From assembly GCF_000657795.2 (NCBI RefSeq), contig NZ_JHEP02000003.1, forward strand, positions 372,001 to 436,000: a DNA stretch of 64,000 nucleotides, read 5' to 3'. The stretch comes from Bordetella pseudohinzii (GTDB lineage: Bacteria > Pseudomonadota > Gammaproteobacteria > Burkholderiales > Burkholderiaceae_B). Below are positions 40,578 to 50,651 of the stretch, one piece after another (position 1 is the stretch's first letter; every line of letters begins with the position of its first letter). The position numbers and the translations under genes are program-made. The notes beneath the pieces are model-generated. The model made no database searches, was not told the origin of the DNA, and saw only the letters and a program-made list of their open reading frames with translations.

Positions 40578-41560
40578 ACCACTTTCGCAGCCATCAAATC
40601 GTGCATGTGAAGGGCGCCGATCAGCACGCCGTCATCGTCGACGACCAGCATCTGGCTCAGGCGTTTTTCGTCCATGATGCGCGCGGCCTCGGCGGCCAGC
40701 GCATCGGGATCGACATTGCGGGGATTGCGCGTCATGCCGTCGGCCACCGTCAGGCCGCGCAGGTCGCCCTTGCGTTCGATCAGGCGGCGCAGGTCGCCGT
40801 CGGTGAAGATGCCGACCGGATGGAATTTCTCGTCCACCACGACCGTCATGCCCATGCCCTTGGCGGACATTTCTTCCAGGGCGCGGGACAGCGGGTCGGC
40901 GCCGGTCACGGTGGGCAGCGCCTGCCCCTGGCGCATCACGTCGCGCACATGGGTGAGCAGCCGGCGGCCCAGCGCGCCGCCCGGATGGGAGCGGGCGAAG
41001 TCGTCGGGGCCGAATCCCCTGGCCTCCAGACAGGCCACGGCCAGGGCGTCTCCCAGGGCCAGCGAGGCTGTCGTGCTGGCGGTGGGGGCGAGATTCAGCG
41101 GGCAGGCTTCCTGGGCCACGCTGGCGTCCAGGTGCACATCGGCCAGTCCCGCCAGCTCGGATTCCGGGTTGCCGGTAATGGCGATCACGCCGGCGCCCAG
41201 GCGGCGCGCCACCGGCAGGATGGTGAGCAGTTCCTGGCCGGAGCCGGAATAGGAGAGGGCCACCAGCACGTCCTGGCCGGTCAGCATGCCCAGGTCGCCG
41301 TGGGCCGCCTCGGCGGCGTGCATGAAGAAAGCGGGGGTGCCGGTGGAGGCCAGGGTGGCCGCGATCTTGCGCGCGATATGGCCGGTCTTGCCCAGGCCGC
41401 TGACGACCACGCGGCCCCGGCATGCCAGCAGCATGTCCACCGCGCGGGTGAAACTGTCGTCCAGGCGCGCAGCCAGGTCCAGGATGGCCTGGGCTTCGAT
41501 ATGCAGGCTGCGGCGTGCCGAGGCCAGGGCGTCGGCGGAAGTGGGGACATGGTTCGTCAT
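40574..41560 (-). CDS. kdsD: Arabinose-5-phosphate isomerase
   Basis: 328 residues. A SIS domain ([52 protein letters not shown]) is followed by two CBS domains (about 205-328). It converts ribulose-5-phosphate to arabinose-5-phosphate, the Kdo precursor. It heads the kds-lpt operon and is divergent from purT. Confidence 0.95.
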   Translation of the reverse strand: MTNHVPTSADALASARRSLHIEAQAILDLAARLDDSFTRAVDMLLACRGRVVVSGLGKTGHIARKIAATLASTGTPAFFMHAAEAAHGDLGMLTGQDVLVALSYSGSGQELLTILPVARRLGAGVIAITGNPESELAGLADVHLDASVAQEACPLNLAPTASTTASLALGDALAVACLEARGFGPDDFARSHPGGALGRRLLTHVRDVMRQGQALPTVTGADPLSRALEEMSAKGMGMTVVVDEKFHPVGIFTDGDLRRLIERKGDLRGLTVADGMTRNPRNVDPDALAAEAARIMDEKRLSQMLVVDDDGVLIGALHMHDLMAAKVV

Positions 41561-41679
41561 GGGGGGATTTTAAACGAGAGGCCGCCGCATTTGCCGCCGG
41601 GGGCGGGCCTATGGCATTCTGGCGGCCCGGGTGGCGCTTGGCCGCCCGCTGTCTTTTTCCCGCCCAGGTCGCTTTCCTC

Positions 41680-42894
41680 ATGTCCACCTTTCCCGCTCCG
41701 GTGCTCGGCACCCCCCTGTCCCCCTCGGCCACCCGCGTCATGCTGCTTGGTTCCGGCGAGCTGGGCAAGGAAGTCATCATCGCCCTGCAACGCCTGGGCG
41801 TCGAAGTCATCGCCGTGGACCGCTATGCGGATGCGCCCGGCCACCAGGTGGCCCACCGGGCCCATGTCGTGTCCATGACGGATCCCGCCGCCTTGCGCGC
41901 CGTGATCGAGCTGGAGCGCCCGCATATCATCGTGCCCGAGATCGAGGCCATCGCCACCGATCTGCTGGTCGAGCTGGAGGCGGCCGGCGTGGCGCGCGTC
42001 ACGCCCACCGCCCGCGCCGCCCGCCTGACCATGAACCGCGAAGGCATCCGCCGCCTGGCCGCCGAGACCCTGGGTCTGCCCACCTCGCCCTATCGTTTCG
42101 TCGATACCCTGGACGAGCTGCGCGCGGCCATCGGCGCCATTGGCTATCCCTGCGTCATCAAGCCGGTCATGTCCTCTTCCGGCAAGGGCCAGTCCGTCAT
42201 CCGCGGCGAGGCCGACGTCGAGGCGGCCTGGCGCTATGCCCAGGAGGGCGGCCGCGTGGGCGGCGGACGGGCCATCGTCGAGGGTTTCATCAATTTCGAT
42301 TACGAGATCACGCTGTTGACCGTGCGCGCGCGCGGGGCCGACGGCCAGATCGTGACGCAATTCTGCCAACCCATCGGCCACAAGCAGGTCGACGGCGACT
42401 ATGTCGAGAGCTGGCAGCCGCACCCGATGTCGGCCAAGGCGCTGGAGCGCGCCCAGGAAATCGCCCTGGGCGTGACCGGCAACCTGGGCGGCCTGGGGAT
42501 TTTCGGGGTCGAACTCTTCGTCGCCGGCGACGAGGTCTGGTTCTCCGAGGTCAGCCCGCGTCCGCACGACACCGGCATGGTCACGATGATCACCCAGGCC
42601 CAGAACGAATTCGAGCTGCATGCGCGCGCCCTGCTGGGCCTGCCGGTGGATACCCGCCTGCGCCAGCCGGGGGCCAGCAGCGTCATCTATGGCGGCCTGG
42701 AAGGCCGGGGCGTCACCTTCCATGGCGTGGCCGAGGCCCTGGCCGAGCCGGGCACCGATGTGCGCCTGTTCGGCAAGCCCGAGGCCTTCGTCAAGCGCCG
42801 CATGGGCGTGGGCCTGGCGGTGGCCGAGACGGCCGAGGCCGCGCGCGAGAAAGCCAGACGGGTCTCGGCGGCGGTGTCGGTCAAGGCGGGTTGA
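41680..42894 (+). CDS. purT: Formate-dependent phosphoribosylglycinamide formyltransferase
   Basis: 404 residues of the ATP-grasp family; it formylates GAR in purine synthesis using formate and ATP. Motifs: [51 protein letters not shown] (ATP-grasp loop), and [27 protein letters not shown]. The ATG at 41680 fits the family N-terminus; the frame is open further upstream without conservation. Confidence 0.96.
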   Translation: MSTFPAPVLGTPLSPSATRVMLLGSGELGKEVIIALQRLGVEVIAVDRYADAPGHQVAHRAHVVSMTDPAALRAVIELERPHIIVPEIEAIATDLLVELEAAGVARVTPTARAARLTMNREGIRRLAAETLGLPTSPYRFVDTLDELRAAIGAIGYPCVIKPVMSSSGKGQSVIRGEADVEAAWRYAQEGGRVGGGRAIVEGFINFDYEITLLTVRARGADGQIVTQFCQPIGHKQVDGDYVESWQPHPMSAKALERAQEIALGVTGNLGGLGIFGVELFVAGDEVWFSEVSPRPHDTGMVTMITQAQNEFELHARALLGLPVDTRLRQPGASSVIYGGLEGRGVTFHGVAEALAEPGTDVRLFGKPEAFVKRRMGVGLAVAETAEAAREKARRVSAAVSVKAG

Positions 42895-43098
42895 TGTAAC
42901 CGCTCTCCCGCGCCTCATCAACGGCCGGTTTGCTCCAGATCAAAGGAGCCAACCGGCCGTTTGCATTTCCGCCGCCCGCGCGCCCCACAATGGCGGCCGA
43001 GCGGGACTGGCGCGTGGGAACAACGCGGAACTTGCCTTTTGTGTCAGCCGCTTCGATAATTTCAGAAATTCCTGAAATTGAAGTAACAAAGGTTGTCC

Positions 43099-43671
43099 GT
43101 GGCACTTTCCCCCCAGGTCGAGCGTTTTGTGTTGCATTTTGGCGAGATGGGCAGCCGTTGGGGCGTGAATCGCACCGTCGGCCAGATGTATGCCCTGCTG
43201 TTCCTGTCGCCGCGGCCCCTGCACGCCGACGACATCGCCGAATCGCTCGGGTTTTCGCGCTCCAACGTGAGCATGGGCCTGAAGGAGCTGCAATCCTGGC
43301 GCCTGGTGAGGCTGATACACCAGGTCGGCGACCGGCGCGACTACTTCGAGACGCCCAAGGATGTCTGGGAGATCTTCCGCATCCTGATGGAAGAGAAGCG
43401 CAAACGCGAAATCGACCCCACCCTGACGCTTCTGCGCGACACACTGCTGGCGCGCCCGTCCGACGAGGGCGAAATCCATGCGCAACAGCGCATGCACGAG
43501 ATGCTGGAACTCATCGAGCTGTCTACCGGCTGGTTCGATGAGGTGCAACGCCTGCCCCCCGAGACCCTGCAGAACCTGATGCGCCTGGGTTCCAAGGTCC
43601 AGAAGGTGTTGGATTTTGCCGGTAAGTTGCGCGGCCGGGACAAGGGCTCGCCCGCTAGCATTCGGGAATAA
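43099..43671 (+). CDS. GbsR/MarR-type transcriptional regulator next to cyd operon
   Basis: 190 residues. The winged-helix region reads GVNRTVGQMYALLFLSPRPLHADDIAESLGFSRSNVSMGLKELQSW then VGDRRDYFETPKDVWEI, the GbsR-like MarR pattern. GTG 43099 is preferred over TTG 43093 because AAAGG stands six bases upstream. It lies 98 bases upstream of cydA in the same direction and is the obvious candidate regulator of the cytochrome bd operon; the signal it senses is unknown. Confidence 0.87.
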   Translation: MALSPQVERFVLHFGEMGSRWGVNRTVGQMYALLFLSPRPLHADDIAESLGFSRSNVSMGLKELQSWRLVRLIHQVGDRRDYFETPKDVWEIFRILMEEKRKREIDPTLTLLRDTLLARPSDEGEIHAQQRMHEMLELIELSTGWFDEVQRLPPETLQNLMRLGSKVQKVLDFAGKLRGRDKGSPASIRE

Positions 43672-43769
43672 GTCTATGAAGTTGTATTCAAGGGCCGTAT
43701 CATGTCGAACGAGCGTGCCGGAAGGCCATGTCGGTTGTGCCGGCCTCTCGCCTATTTGGGAGCGTACTC

Positions 43770-45338
43770 ATGATTGACCTCGACGTCGTCAATTTGTCGC
43801 GTTTTCAATTTGCGGCGACCGCCCTCTATCACTTCCTTTTCGTTCCGCTCACGCTAGGCCTGTCTTTCCTGATCGCCATCATGGAAAGCGTGTACGTGAT
43901 GACCGGACGCCAGATCTGGAAGCGCATGACGATGTTCTGGGGCACGCTGTTCGGCATCAACTTCGCACTGGGCGTGGCCACCGGGGTGGTGATGGAGTTC
44001 CAGTTCGGCATGAACTGGTCGTACTACAGCCACTACGTCGGCGATATCTTCGGGGCGCCGCTGGCCCTTGAAGGCCTGATGGCCTTCTTCCTGGAGGCCA
44101 CCTTCGTCGGCCTGTTCTTCTTCGGCTGGAACCGCATGTCCAAGGTGTCGCACCTGGTCGTCACCTGGCTGGTGGCCTTCGGCACCAATCTGTCGGCGCT
44201 GTGGATTCTCGTCGCCAACGGCTGGATGCAGAACCCCGTGGGCGCGATCTTCAATCCCGACACCATGCGCATGGAGATGACCGACTTCGCCGCGGTGCTG
44301 TTCAACCCGGTGGCGCAGGCCAAGTTCGTGCACACGGTCAGCGCCGGCTACGTCTGTGGCGCCATGTTCGTGATGGCCATCAGCGCCTGGTATCTGCTGC
44401 GCGGCCGGCACATCGACCTGGCCAAGCGCTCCATGGCGGTGGCCGCCAGCTTCGGCCTGGCCTCGGCCCTGTCGGTCGTGGTGCTGGGCGACGAAAGCGG
44501 CTATCTCAGCACCGAACACCAGAAGATGAAGATCGCGGCCATCGAGGCGATGTGGCATACCGAACCCGCGCCGGCCGGCTTCAACCTGATCGCCTGGCCC
44601 AACCAGGCCGAGCGCAAGAACGACTTCGCGATTTCGATTCCCTATGTGATGGGCCTGATCGGCACCCGTTCGCTGACCACGCCGCTGCTGGGCATCGACG
44701 ACCTGGTGCGCCGCGCCGAGTCGCGCATCCGCGAGGGCATGGCGGCCAACGCGGCGCTGGAGCGCATCCGCGCCAATCCCAAGGACACCGAGGCGCGCAT
44801 GATCTTCGACCGCACCTGGCAGGACCTTGGCTATGCCCTGCTGGTCAAGCGCTACCAGCCCGACCTGAGCAAGGTGAGCGACGCCGACATCCACCAGGCG
44901 GCGCTGGACACCATCCCCTCGGTCACGCCGCTGTTCTGGACGTTCCGCATCATGGTGGCGCTGGGCTTTTACTTCATCCTTTTCTTCGCCGTGGCCTTCT
45001 GGCTGTCCACGCGCGGCCGGCTCGATACCTATCCGCGCCTGCTCAAGATCGCCTTCTGGAGCCTGCCGCTGCCCTGGCTGGCCATCGAATGCGGCTGGTT
45101 CGTGGCCGAGTACGGCCGCCAGCCCTGGGTGATCGAAGGCGTGCTGCCGACGTATTACGCGGCCTCGGGCCTGACCATGCTGGACCTGGCGATCAGCCTG
45201 ACGGTCTTCATCGTGCTCTATACGGTGCTGCTCATCATCGGCATCAAGGTCATGACGCATGCCATCAAGGCCGGTCCCAAGTCGGACAAGCCCCTGATTC
45301 CGACGAGCCGGGCGGTCAACGCCGCCCTTGACGCCTGA
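43770..45338 (+). CDS. cydA: Cytochrome bd ubiquinol oxidase subunit I
   Basis: 522 residues, about nine membrane spans. Haem and quinone marks: LSRFQFAATALYHFLFVPLTLG with the haem b595 His, EFQFGMNWSYYSHYVGDIFGAPLA, and the C-terminal GWFVAEYGRQPWVI. The Q-loop between helices 6 and 7 is long, as in canonical CydA rather than the shorter cyanide-insensitive type. It is a high-affinity quinol oxidase for microaerobic respiration. The start at 43770 has GGGAG upstream. Confidence 0.96.
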   Translation: MIDLDVVNLSRFQFAATALYHFLFVPLTLGLSFLIAIMESVYVMTGRQIWKRMTMFWGTLFGINFALGVATGVVMEFQFGMNWSYYSHYVGDIFGAPLALEGLMAFFLEATFVGLFFFGWNRMSKVSHLVVTWLVAFGTNLSALWILVANGWMQNPVGAIFNPDTMRMEMTDFAAVLFNPVAQAKFVHTVSAGYVCGAMFVMAISAWYLLRGRHIDLAKRSMAVAASFGLASALSVVVLGDESGYLSTEHQKMKIAAIEAMWHTEPAPAGFNLIAWPNQAERKNDFAISIPYVMGLIGTRSLTTPLLGIDDLVRRAESRIREGMAANAALERIRANPKDTEARMIFDRTWQDLGYALLVKRYQPDLSKVSDADIHQAALDTIPSVTPLFWTFRIMVALGFYFILFFAVAFWLSTRGRLDTYPRLLKIAFWSLPLPWLAIECGWFVAEYGRQPWVIEGVLPTYYAASGLTMLDLAISLTVFIVLYTVLLIIGIKVMTHAIKAGPKSDKPLIPTSRAVNAALDA

Positions 45339-45352
45339 GCCGGAGAACGCAA

Positions 45353-46504
45353 ATGGAAACCTTGATCCCCTTTGATCTGGACACGCTGCGCGTGATCTGG
45401 TGGGTGCTGCTCGGCGCGCTGCTGATCGGCTTTGCCGTGATGGACGGCTTTGACCTCGGCGTGGCCGCGCTGCTGCCGGTGGTGGCCAAGACCGACGCCG
45501 AGCGCCGTATCGCGATCAACGTGGTGGGGCCGGTCTGGGAAGGCAACCAGGTCTGGCTCATCACCGCCGGCGGCGCCATTTTCGCGGCCTGGCCGGTGCT
45601 CTATGCGGCCTCCTTCTCGGGCTTCTACCTGGCCATGATGCTGTTGCTGCTGGCGCTCATCCTGCGCCCGGTGGCCTTCAAGTACCGCAGCAAGATGGAG
45701 AGCCCGCGCTGGCGCAACAACTGGGACTACGTGCTGTGCTTTTCGGGCGTGGTGGCGTCGCTGGTGTTCGGCGTGGCCATGGGCAATATCATTCTCGGCG
45801 TGCCGCAGAACTTCGACGCCGTGACGCTGCGTCCCAGCTGGGAAGGGCATTTCTTCCAGCTCTTTACGCCCTTTGCCTTGCTGGCGGGCGTGATCAGCGT
45901 GCTCATGCTCGTCATGCATGGCGCGGTGCTGCTTGCCTGGCGCACCGAAGATCCGGTCTCCGGGCGCGCGCGCCGCATCGGCCAGCTCACGGCCCTGCTG
46001 ACGGCGGCGCTGTTCGTGGCGGCCGGCTTCTGGGTGGCCAAGCTCGATGGCCAGGTGATCACCAGCGTCATCGATCCCAATGGCCCGTCCAATCCCATGC
46101 TGAAGACCGTGGCGGTCGAGCAGGGCGCCTGGCTGGGCAACTTCGCCAAATGGCCGTTGTTCTGGATCGGGCCGGTGCTGGGCGTGGCCGGCGCGCTGCT
46201 GACCATCGCGCTGCTGGCCATGCGCGCCAACGTGCTGTCCTTCATCGCCTCCTCGCTGGCCATCGCCGGCATCATCCTGACCGTCGGCTTCGCGCTCTTT
46301 CCCTTCATCATGCCGTCTGCGGTCAATCCCAAGGCCGGCCTGACCATCTGGGACGCCTCGTCCAGCCACCTGACGCTGTGGATCATGGTCATCGCCGTGA
46401 TCATCTTCCTGCCCATTGTCACGCTCTACACCTCCTGGGTGTATCGCGTGATGCGCGGCAAGGTGACACAGGAATCGATAGGCGGCACGCCCAACTCTTA
46501 CTGA
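45353..46504 (+). CDS. cydB: Cytochrome bd ubiquinol oxidase subunit II
   Basis: 383 residues with about eight membrane segments. Family marks: WWVLLGALLIGFAVMDGFDLGVAALLP, GPVWEGNQVWLITAGGAIFAAWP, and TLYTSWVYRVMRGKV at the end. It pairs with CydA in the oxidase. It lies 14 bases downstream of cydA. Confidence 0.96.
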   Translation: METLIPFDLDTLRVIWWVLLGALLIGFAVMDGFDLGVAALLPVVAKTDAERRIAINVVGPVWEGNQVWLITAGGAIFAAWPVLYAASFSGFYLAMMLLLLALILRPVAFKYRSKMESPRWRNNWDYVLCFSGVVASLVFGVAMGNIILGVPQNFDAVTLRPSWEGHFFQLFTPFALLAGVISVLMLVMHGAVLLAWRTEDPVSGRARRIGQLTALLTAALFVAAGFWVAKLDGQVITSVIDPNGPSNPMLKTVAVEQGAWLGNFAKWPLFWIGPVLGVAGALLTIALLAMRANVLSFIASSLAIAGIILTVGFALFPFIMPSAVNPKAGLTIWDASSSHLTLWIMVIAVIIFLPIVTLYTSWVYRVMRGKVTQESIGGTPNSY

Positions 46505-46519
46505 TACAGGAGCCCGGTC

Positions 46520-46645
46520 ATGTGGTATTTCTCGTGGATTCTCGGCTTGGGCCTGGCCTGTGCCTTCGCCATCCTCAATGCGATGTGGTTTGAACTGCGC
46601 GAGGGCCATGCCCACGATCCGTTCAGACAGCCGGCCGACGAGTGA
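46520..46645 (+). CDS. cydX: Cytochrome bd accessory small subunit CydX
   Basis: 41 residues, MWYFSWILGLGLACAFAILN followed by AMWFELRE. The single membrane helix and the WYFxWILG start are diagnostic for CydX/YbgT, which stabilises the CydAB haem site. The ATG at 46520 follows AGGAG by seven bases. The stop overlaps the cydD start. Confidence 0.93.
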   Translation: MWYFSWILGLGLACAFAILNAMWFELREGHAHDPFRQPADE

Positions 46646-48384
46646 GCGGTCCTTCAAGTGTGGAGCACGACCCTTCGGGCGTGCTGCTGAAGTTGCCGCG
46701 CGAGCAATCGCGCTGGTTGATGTCACGAACCCGGCTCGCGGGCCGGGCCATCGGCCTGGCCGCCGCGGCGCCCCTGCTCTCGGGGGCGCTGCTGGTGGGG
46801 CAGGCCTGGCTGCTGGCGCATGTGCTGCATGAGGCCATCGTGGTCCAGGCGCCGCGCGCCGAGCTGCTCAAACCCATTTGCTTCATTGCGCTGTTGATCC
46901 TGTTGCGCGCCTGCCTGGGCTGGGTGGGCGAGCGCGCCGGCGCCAGCGCGGCCGAATCCATCAAGCGCCAGGTGCGCGAGGCGCTGTTCGCGCGTTTGCT
47001 GGCCCGCGGGCCGCAGTGGTCGCGCGGGCAGGCTTCCGGCGAACTTGCCAGCGCCATGATCGAACAGGTGGAGGCCCTGGACGGCTTTTTCGCCAAGTAC
47101 CTGCCGGCCATGGGCGCGGCGGCCATCCTGCCGGTGGCCTTTTCGGTCATCGTGCTGCCCTTCGATGTGGTGTCCGGCCTGCTGCTGCTGGTGACCGCGC
47201 CGCTCATTCCCCTGTTCATGGCCCTGGTGGGCTGGGGGGCCGAGGCCGCCAGCCGCCGGCATTTGCAGGCCTTCGCGCGCCTGTCCGGGTTTTTCGCCGA
47301 CCGCCTGCGCGGACTGGCCACGCTGAAACTGTTCGGCCGCGCCGAAGCCGAGGGCCAGACCGTGGCGCAGGCCAGCGAAGCCTTGCGGCGGCGCACGCTG
47401 TCGGTGCTGCGCATTGCCTTTCTGTCCTCGGCCGTGCTGGAGTTTTTCGCCGCGCTGGGCGTGGCCGGCGTGGCGGTCTATATCGGCCTGACTTATCTGG
47501 GCTATATCGACATCCGCTTTACGCCCTTGACGCTGCAGGCGGGTTTTTTCTGCCTTTTGATGGCGCCGGAGGTCTATGCGCCGCTGCGCCAGTTCGCCGC
47601 GCACTACCACGACCGCGGGACCGCGCGCGCGGCTGTGCATCAGCTGCATGCCTTGTTTGGCGACCTGTCCGAAGCGGCGCCGCCGCCGTCGCCGGCGCCT
47701 GCCCCGTCTAGCGCGCCGGGGGCGGCCAGCCTGCGCGCCCGTCAGCTGACGCTGGTCCTGCCGGGCCGCCCGCAAGCGGTGCTCGACGCCGTGGACCTGG
47801 ACATCAAGCCGGGCGAGCATATCGCCCTCATGGGCGAGAGCGGCGCGGGCAAGTCCAGCCTGTTGCAGGTGCTGGGCCGTTTGGGCGCGGCCGCCGAAGG
47901 CGGGCTGTGGCTGGACGGCCGGCCCTTGGCCGATTGGGACGAGGCGGCCTTGCGCGAGCGGGTCGCCTTCATCGGGCAGCGGCCTTATCTGCACGCCGGC
48001 ACGCTGGCCGACAATATCCGCCTGGCGCGTCCCGGCGCCGACGATGCCGCCGTCCACGAGGCGGCGCGCCGCGCCTGCGTGCTGGAATTCACGCAGGCCT
48101 GGCCCGAGGGGCTGGGCACCTGGCTGGACGGCCGGGGCCAGGGCCTGTCCGGCGGCCAGGCGCAGCGGCTGGCGCTGGCGCGCCTGTTCCTGCGCGATCC
48201 CGCCCTCATCCTCCTGGACGAGCCGACCGCGCATCTGGACGAAGGCACGCAGTCCCGCGTGCTGGACGAGATCCTGGCCTTCGCGCGCGGGCGCAGCCTG
48301 GTCCTGGCCTCGCATTCGGCCGAGGTCGCGCGGCGTCTGCCGCGCCGCTGGCGACTGGCCCATGGCCGCCTGGAGGCCTGCTGA
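46642..48384 (+). CDS. cydD: Heterodimeric ABC exporter CydDC, subunit CydD
   Basis: 580 residues. Six membrane helices (about 30-330), then an ABC domain with Walker A LMGESGAGKSSLLQVL, signature GQGLSGGQAQRLALARL and Walker B LILLDEPTAHLDEG. CydDC is required for assembly of cytochrome bd, by periplasmic thiol export or haem handling. The GTG start at 46642 overlaps the cydX stop. Confidence 0.94.
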   Translation: MSGPSSVEHDPSGVLLKLPREQSRWLMSRTRLAGRAIGLAAAAPLLSGALLVGQAWLLAHVLHEAIVVQAPRAELLKPICFIALLILLRACLGWVGERAGASAAESIKRQVREALFARLLARGPQWSRGQASGELASAMIEQVEALDGFFAKYLPAMGAAAILPVAFSVIVLPFDVVSGLLLLVTAPLIPLFMALVGWGAEAASRRHLQAFARLSGFFADRLRGLATLKLFGRAEAEGQTVAQASEALRRRTLSVLRIAFLSSAVLEFFAALGVAGVAVYIGLTYLGYIDIRFTPLTLQAGFFCLLMAPEVYAPLRQFAAHYHDRGTARAAVHQLHALFGDLSEAAPPPSPAPAPSSAPGAASLRARQLTLVLPGRPQAVLDAVDLDIKPGEHIALMGESGAGKSSLLQVLGRLGAAAEGGLWLDGRPLADWDEAALRERVAFIGQRPYLHAGTLADNIRLARPGADDAAVHEAARRACVLEFTQAWPEGLGTWLDGRGQGLSGGQAQRLALARLFLRDPALILLDEPTAHLDEGTQSRVLDEILAFARGRSLVLASHSAEVARRLPRRWRLAHGRLEAC

Positions 48385-48386
48385 TC

Positions 48387-50030
48387 ATGTGGCGCCTGTT
48401 GAAGACGCTTTATGCGCCCCGGCGCGGCGCCTTGGCCGGCGCGCTGGCCCTGGCCCTGCTGACCGTGGCCGCCGGCGTGGGCCTGCTGGGCGTATCGGGC
48501 TGGTTTCTGACTGGCGCCGCGCTGGCCGGCGCGGGGGCGGTTTTCAATCTTTTCGTTCCCTCCTCGCTGGTGCGGGGGCTGTCCTTCCTGCGCATCGCCT
48601 CGCGCTATGCCGAACGGCTGGTCGGCCATGCCGCGACCTTGCGCCTGCTGTCCGACCTGCGCGCCACGGTATTCCGCGCCCTCGTGCGCCTGACGCCGCG
48701 CCAGTTGGCGCGCTATCGCGCCGGTGACCTCGTGGCGCGCCTGACGGGCGATGTGGACGCGCTGGACACGGTCTTTCTCTTTGTCCTGATGCCGGTGGCG
48801 ACGGCCCTGGCGGGCGGCGCCATGTTCTGCCTGGTGCTGGGTTACCACCTGCCCGCCGCGGGACTGGCCGTGGCCGCCGCCCTTCTGGCGGCCAGCGTGC
48901 TGGTGCCCTGGTGGCTGGCCCGGGCCGCGCGCCGGCCCGGCGAGACGGCCCAGGCGAGCGCGGGCGCCTTGCGCCATGCCGTGCTGGAAGCGGTCGAGGG
49001 CCATGTGGACATCGCGGCCCTGCATGCGCAGCCGCAAGCGCGCGCGCACTTCGCCGCGGCTTGCGGGCAGCTGCAGCAGGCGCGGCGCGCCCAGGCGCGG
49101 CTGGCCGCCCACGGGCTCTGGCTGGTCCAGGCGGCCGCGGGCGCGGCGGTGGTGGCCGTGCTCTGGTTCGGCCTGCCGGCATTGGCGGCGGGGCAGGGGC
49201 CGCTGCTGGCCGGCCTGTTGCTGGCCACGCTGGGCCTATTCGAAGTGGCCGGGCCCATCATGCGCGGCGTGTCGCGGCTTGGGGCCGCGCGCGCCGCGGC
49301 GCGGCGCATCGGCGACCTCACGCGCGCCGAGCCGGATCTGCGCGATCCAGACCTGCCCCGGCCCCTGCCCGCGCAGGGCGAGTTGCGGGCCCAGGGGCTG
49401 CGCTTTGCCTATCCCGGCCGCGATCAGCCGGTGCTCGATGGCCTGGACTTCGTTCTGGCGCCGGGCGAGCGCGTGGCCATCCTGGGGCCCAGCGGCGCGG
49501 GCAAATCCACCTTGCTGCATCTGCTGCTGCGGCTGGAAGACCCGCAGGCGGGCGCCGTGACGCTGGGCGGCTGCGATCTGCGCCAGGCCGCCCAGGCCGA
49601 TGTCCATCGGCGCATTGCGCTCTTGTCCCAGGATTCTCCGGTCTTTCTGGGCAGCTTGCGCAGCAATCTGCTGATCGGCGCGCCCGAGGCCGACGAGGCC
49701 GCGCTGTGGCGGGCGCTGGAATCGGCCCGCCTGGCGGATTTCGCGCGCGGACTGCCTCAGGGGCTGGATACCTGGGTGGGCGAGGCCGGCGCCGGGTTGT
49801 CGGCCGGCCAGGCGAGGCGGCTGTGCCTGGCCCGGGTGCTGCTGTCGCCGGCCGAGATCATCCTCCTGGATGAGCCGACCGCGGGCCTGGATCGTCCCAA
49901 CGAAGCGGCCTTTCTGGCCGATCTCGCGCAGGCCTGCGGCGCCAGGGCGGTGGTCCTGGCCACGCATGCGCGCCTGCCCGCGGGCGCGGTGCACCGCATT
50001 CTGTCGCTCGACGGCGCGCGCCTGCATTGA
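48387..50030 (+). CDS. cydC: Heterodimeric ABC exporter CydDC, subunit CydC
   Basis: 547 residues. Membrane region with GVGLLGVSGWFLTGAALAG and the SLVRGLSFLRIASRYAERLVGHAATLRLL block typical of CydC, then an ABC domain with Walker A LGPSGAGKSTLLHLLLRLED and GAGLSAGQARRLCLARVLL, Walker B IILLDEPTAGLD. The signature reads LSAGQ in place of LSGGQ. It follows cydD by two bases and ends the cyd operon. Confidence 0.94.
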   Translation: MWRLLKTLYAPRRGALAGALALALLTVAAGVGLLGVSGWFLTGAALAGAGAVFNLFVPSSLVRGLSFLRIASRYAERLVGHAATLRLLSDLRATVFRALVRLTPRQLARYRAGDLVARLTGDVDALDTVFLFVLMPVATALAGGAMFCLVLGYHLPAAGLAVAAALLAASVLVPWWLARAARRPGETAQASAGALRHAVLEAVEGHVDIAALHAQPQARAHFAAACGQLQQARRAQARLAAHGLWLVQAAAGAAVVAVLWFGLPALAAGQGPLLAGLLLATLGLFEVAGPIMRGVSRLGAARAAARRIGDLTRAEPDLRDPDLPRPLPAQGELRAQGLRFAYPGRDQPVLDGLDFVLAPGERVAILGPSGAGKSTLLHLLLRLEDPQAGAVTLGGCDLRQAAQADVHRRIALLSQDSPVFLGSLRSNLLIGAPEADEAALWRALESARLADFARGLPQGLDTWVGEAGAGLSAGQARRLCLARVLLSPAEIILLDEPTAGLDRPNEAAFLADLAQACGARAVVLATHARLPAGAVHRILSLDGARLH

Positions 50031-50096
50031 TCGTCCTGGCTTCGGGGGCCGGGCGCGGTTATAGTTCGCCTTGCTTCAAACCGGGGAGTTCTCATC

Positions 50097-50645
50097 ATGC
50101 AGACCGATTACGCCGAACTCATCCGGCGCACCATACGCAGCGTCCCCGATTGGCCTGCCCCCGGGGTCGTCTTCCGCGACATCACGCCGGTGCTGCAGGA
50201 TCCGCGCACCTTCCGCGCCCTCGTCGATCTCTTCGTCTACCGCTATATGCGCCAACGCCTGGACCTGGTGGCGGGCGTGGACGCGCGCGGCTTCATCCTG
50301 GGCAGCGTGCTGGCCTATGAGCTGAATCTCGGTTTCGTGCCGGTGCGCAAAAAGGGCAAGCTGCCCTATCGCACCGTGGCCGAAGAATATTCGCTGGAGT
50401 ACGGCAATGCCACGGTCGAAATGCACACCGACGCGGTGCGCACCGGGCAGCGCGTGGTGCTGATCGACGATTTGATCGCCACCGGCGGCACCATGGTCGC
50501 GGCCATCAAGCTGCTGCAGCGCCTGGGCGCCAATGTGGTCGAGGCGGCCGCCGTCATCGACCTGCCCTATCTGGGCGGCTCGCAGCATATCGCGCAGACC
50601 GGCACGCCGCTCTACACGGTCTGCCAGTTTTCCCAGGGGGACTAG
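50097..50645 (+). CDS. apt: Adenine phosphoribosyltransferase
   Basis: 182 residues. Adenine salvage with PRPP. The PRPP loop [21 protein letters not shown] is present near residue 122; the N-terminal [22 protein letters not shown] and the [14 protein letters not shown] block are typical. The ATG at 50097 is 67 bases after cydC. Confidence 0.96.
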   Translation: MQTDYAELIRRTIRSVPDWPAPGVVFRDITPVLQDPRTFRALVDLFVYRYMRQRLDLVAGVDARGFILGSVLAYELNLGFVPVRKKGKLPYRTVAEEYSLEYGNATVEMHTDAVRTGQRVVLIDDLIATGGTMVAAIKLLQRLGANVVEAAAVIDLPYLGGSQHIAQTGTPLYTVCQFSQGD

Positions 50646-50651
50646 CGCCGC

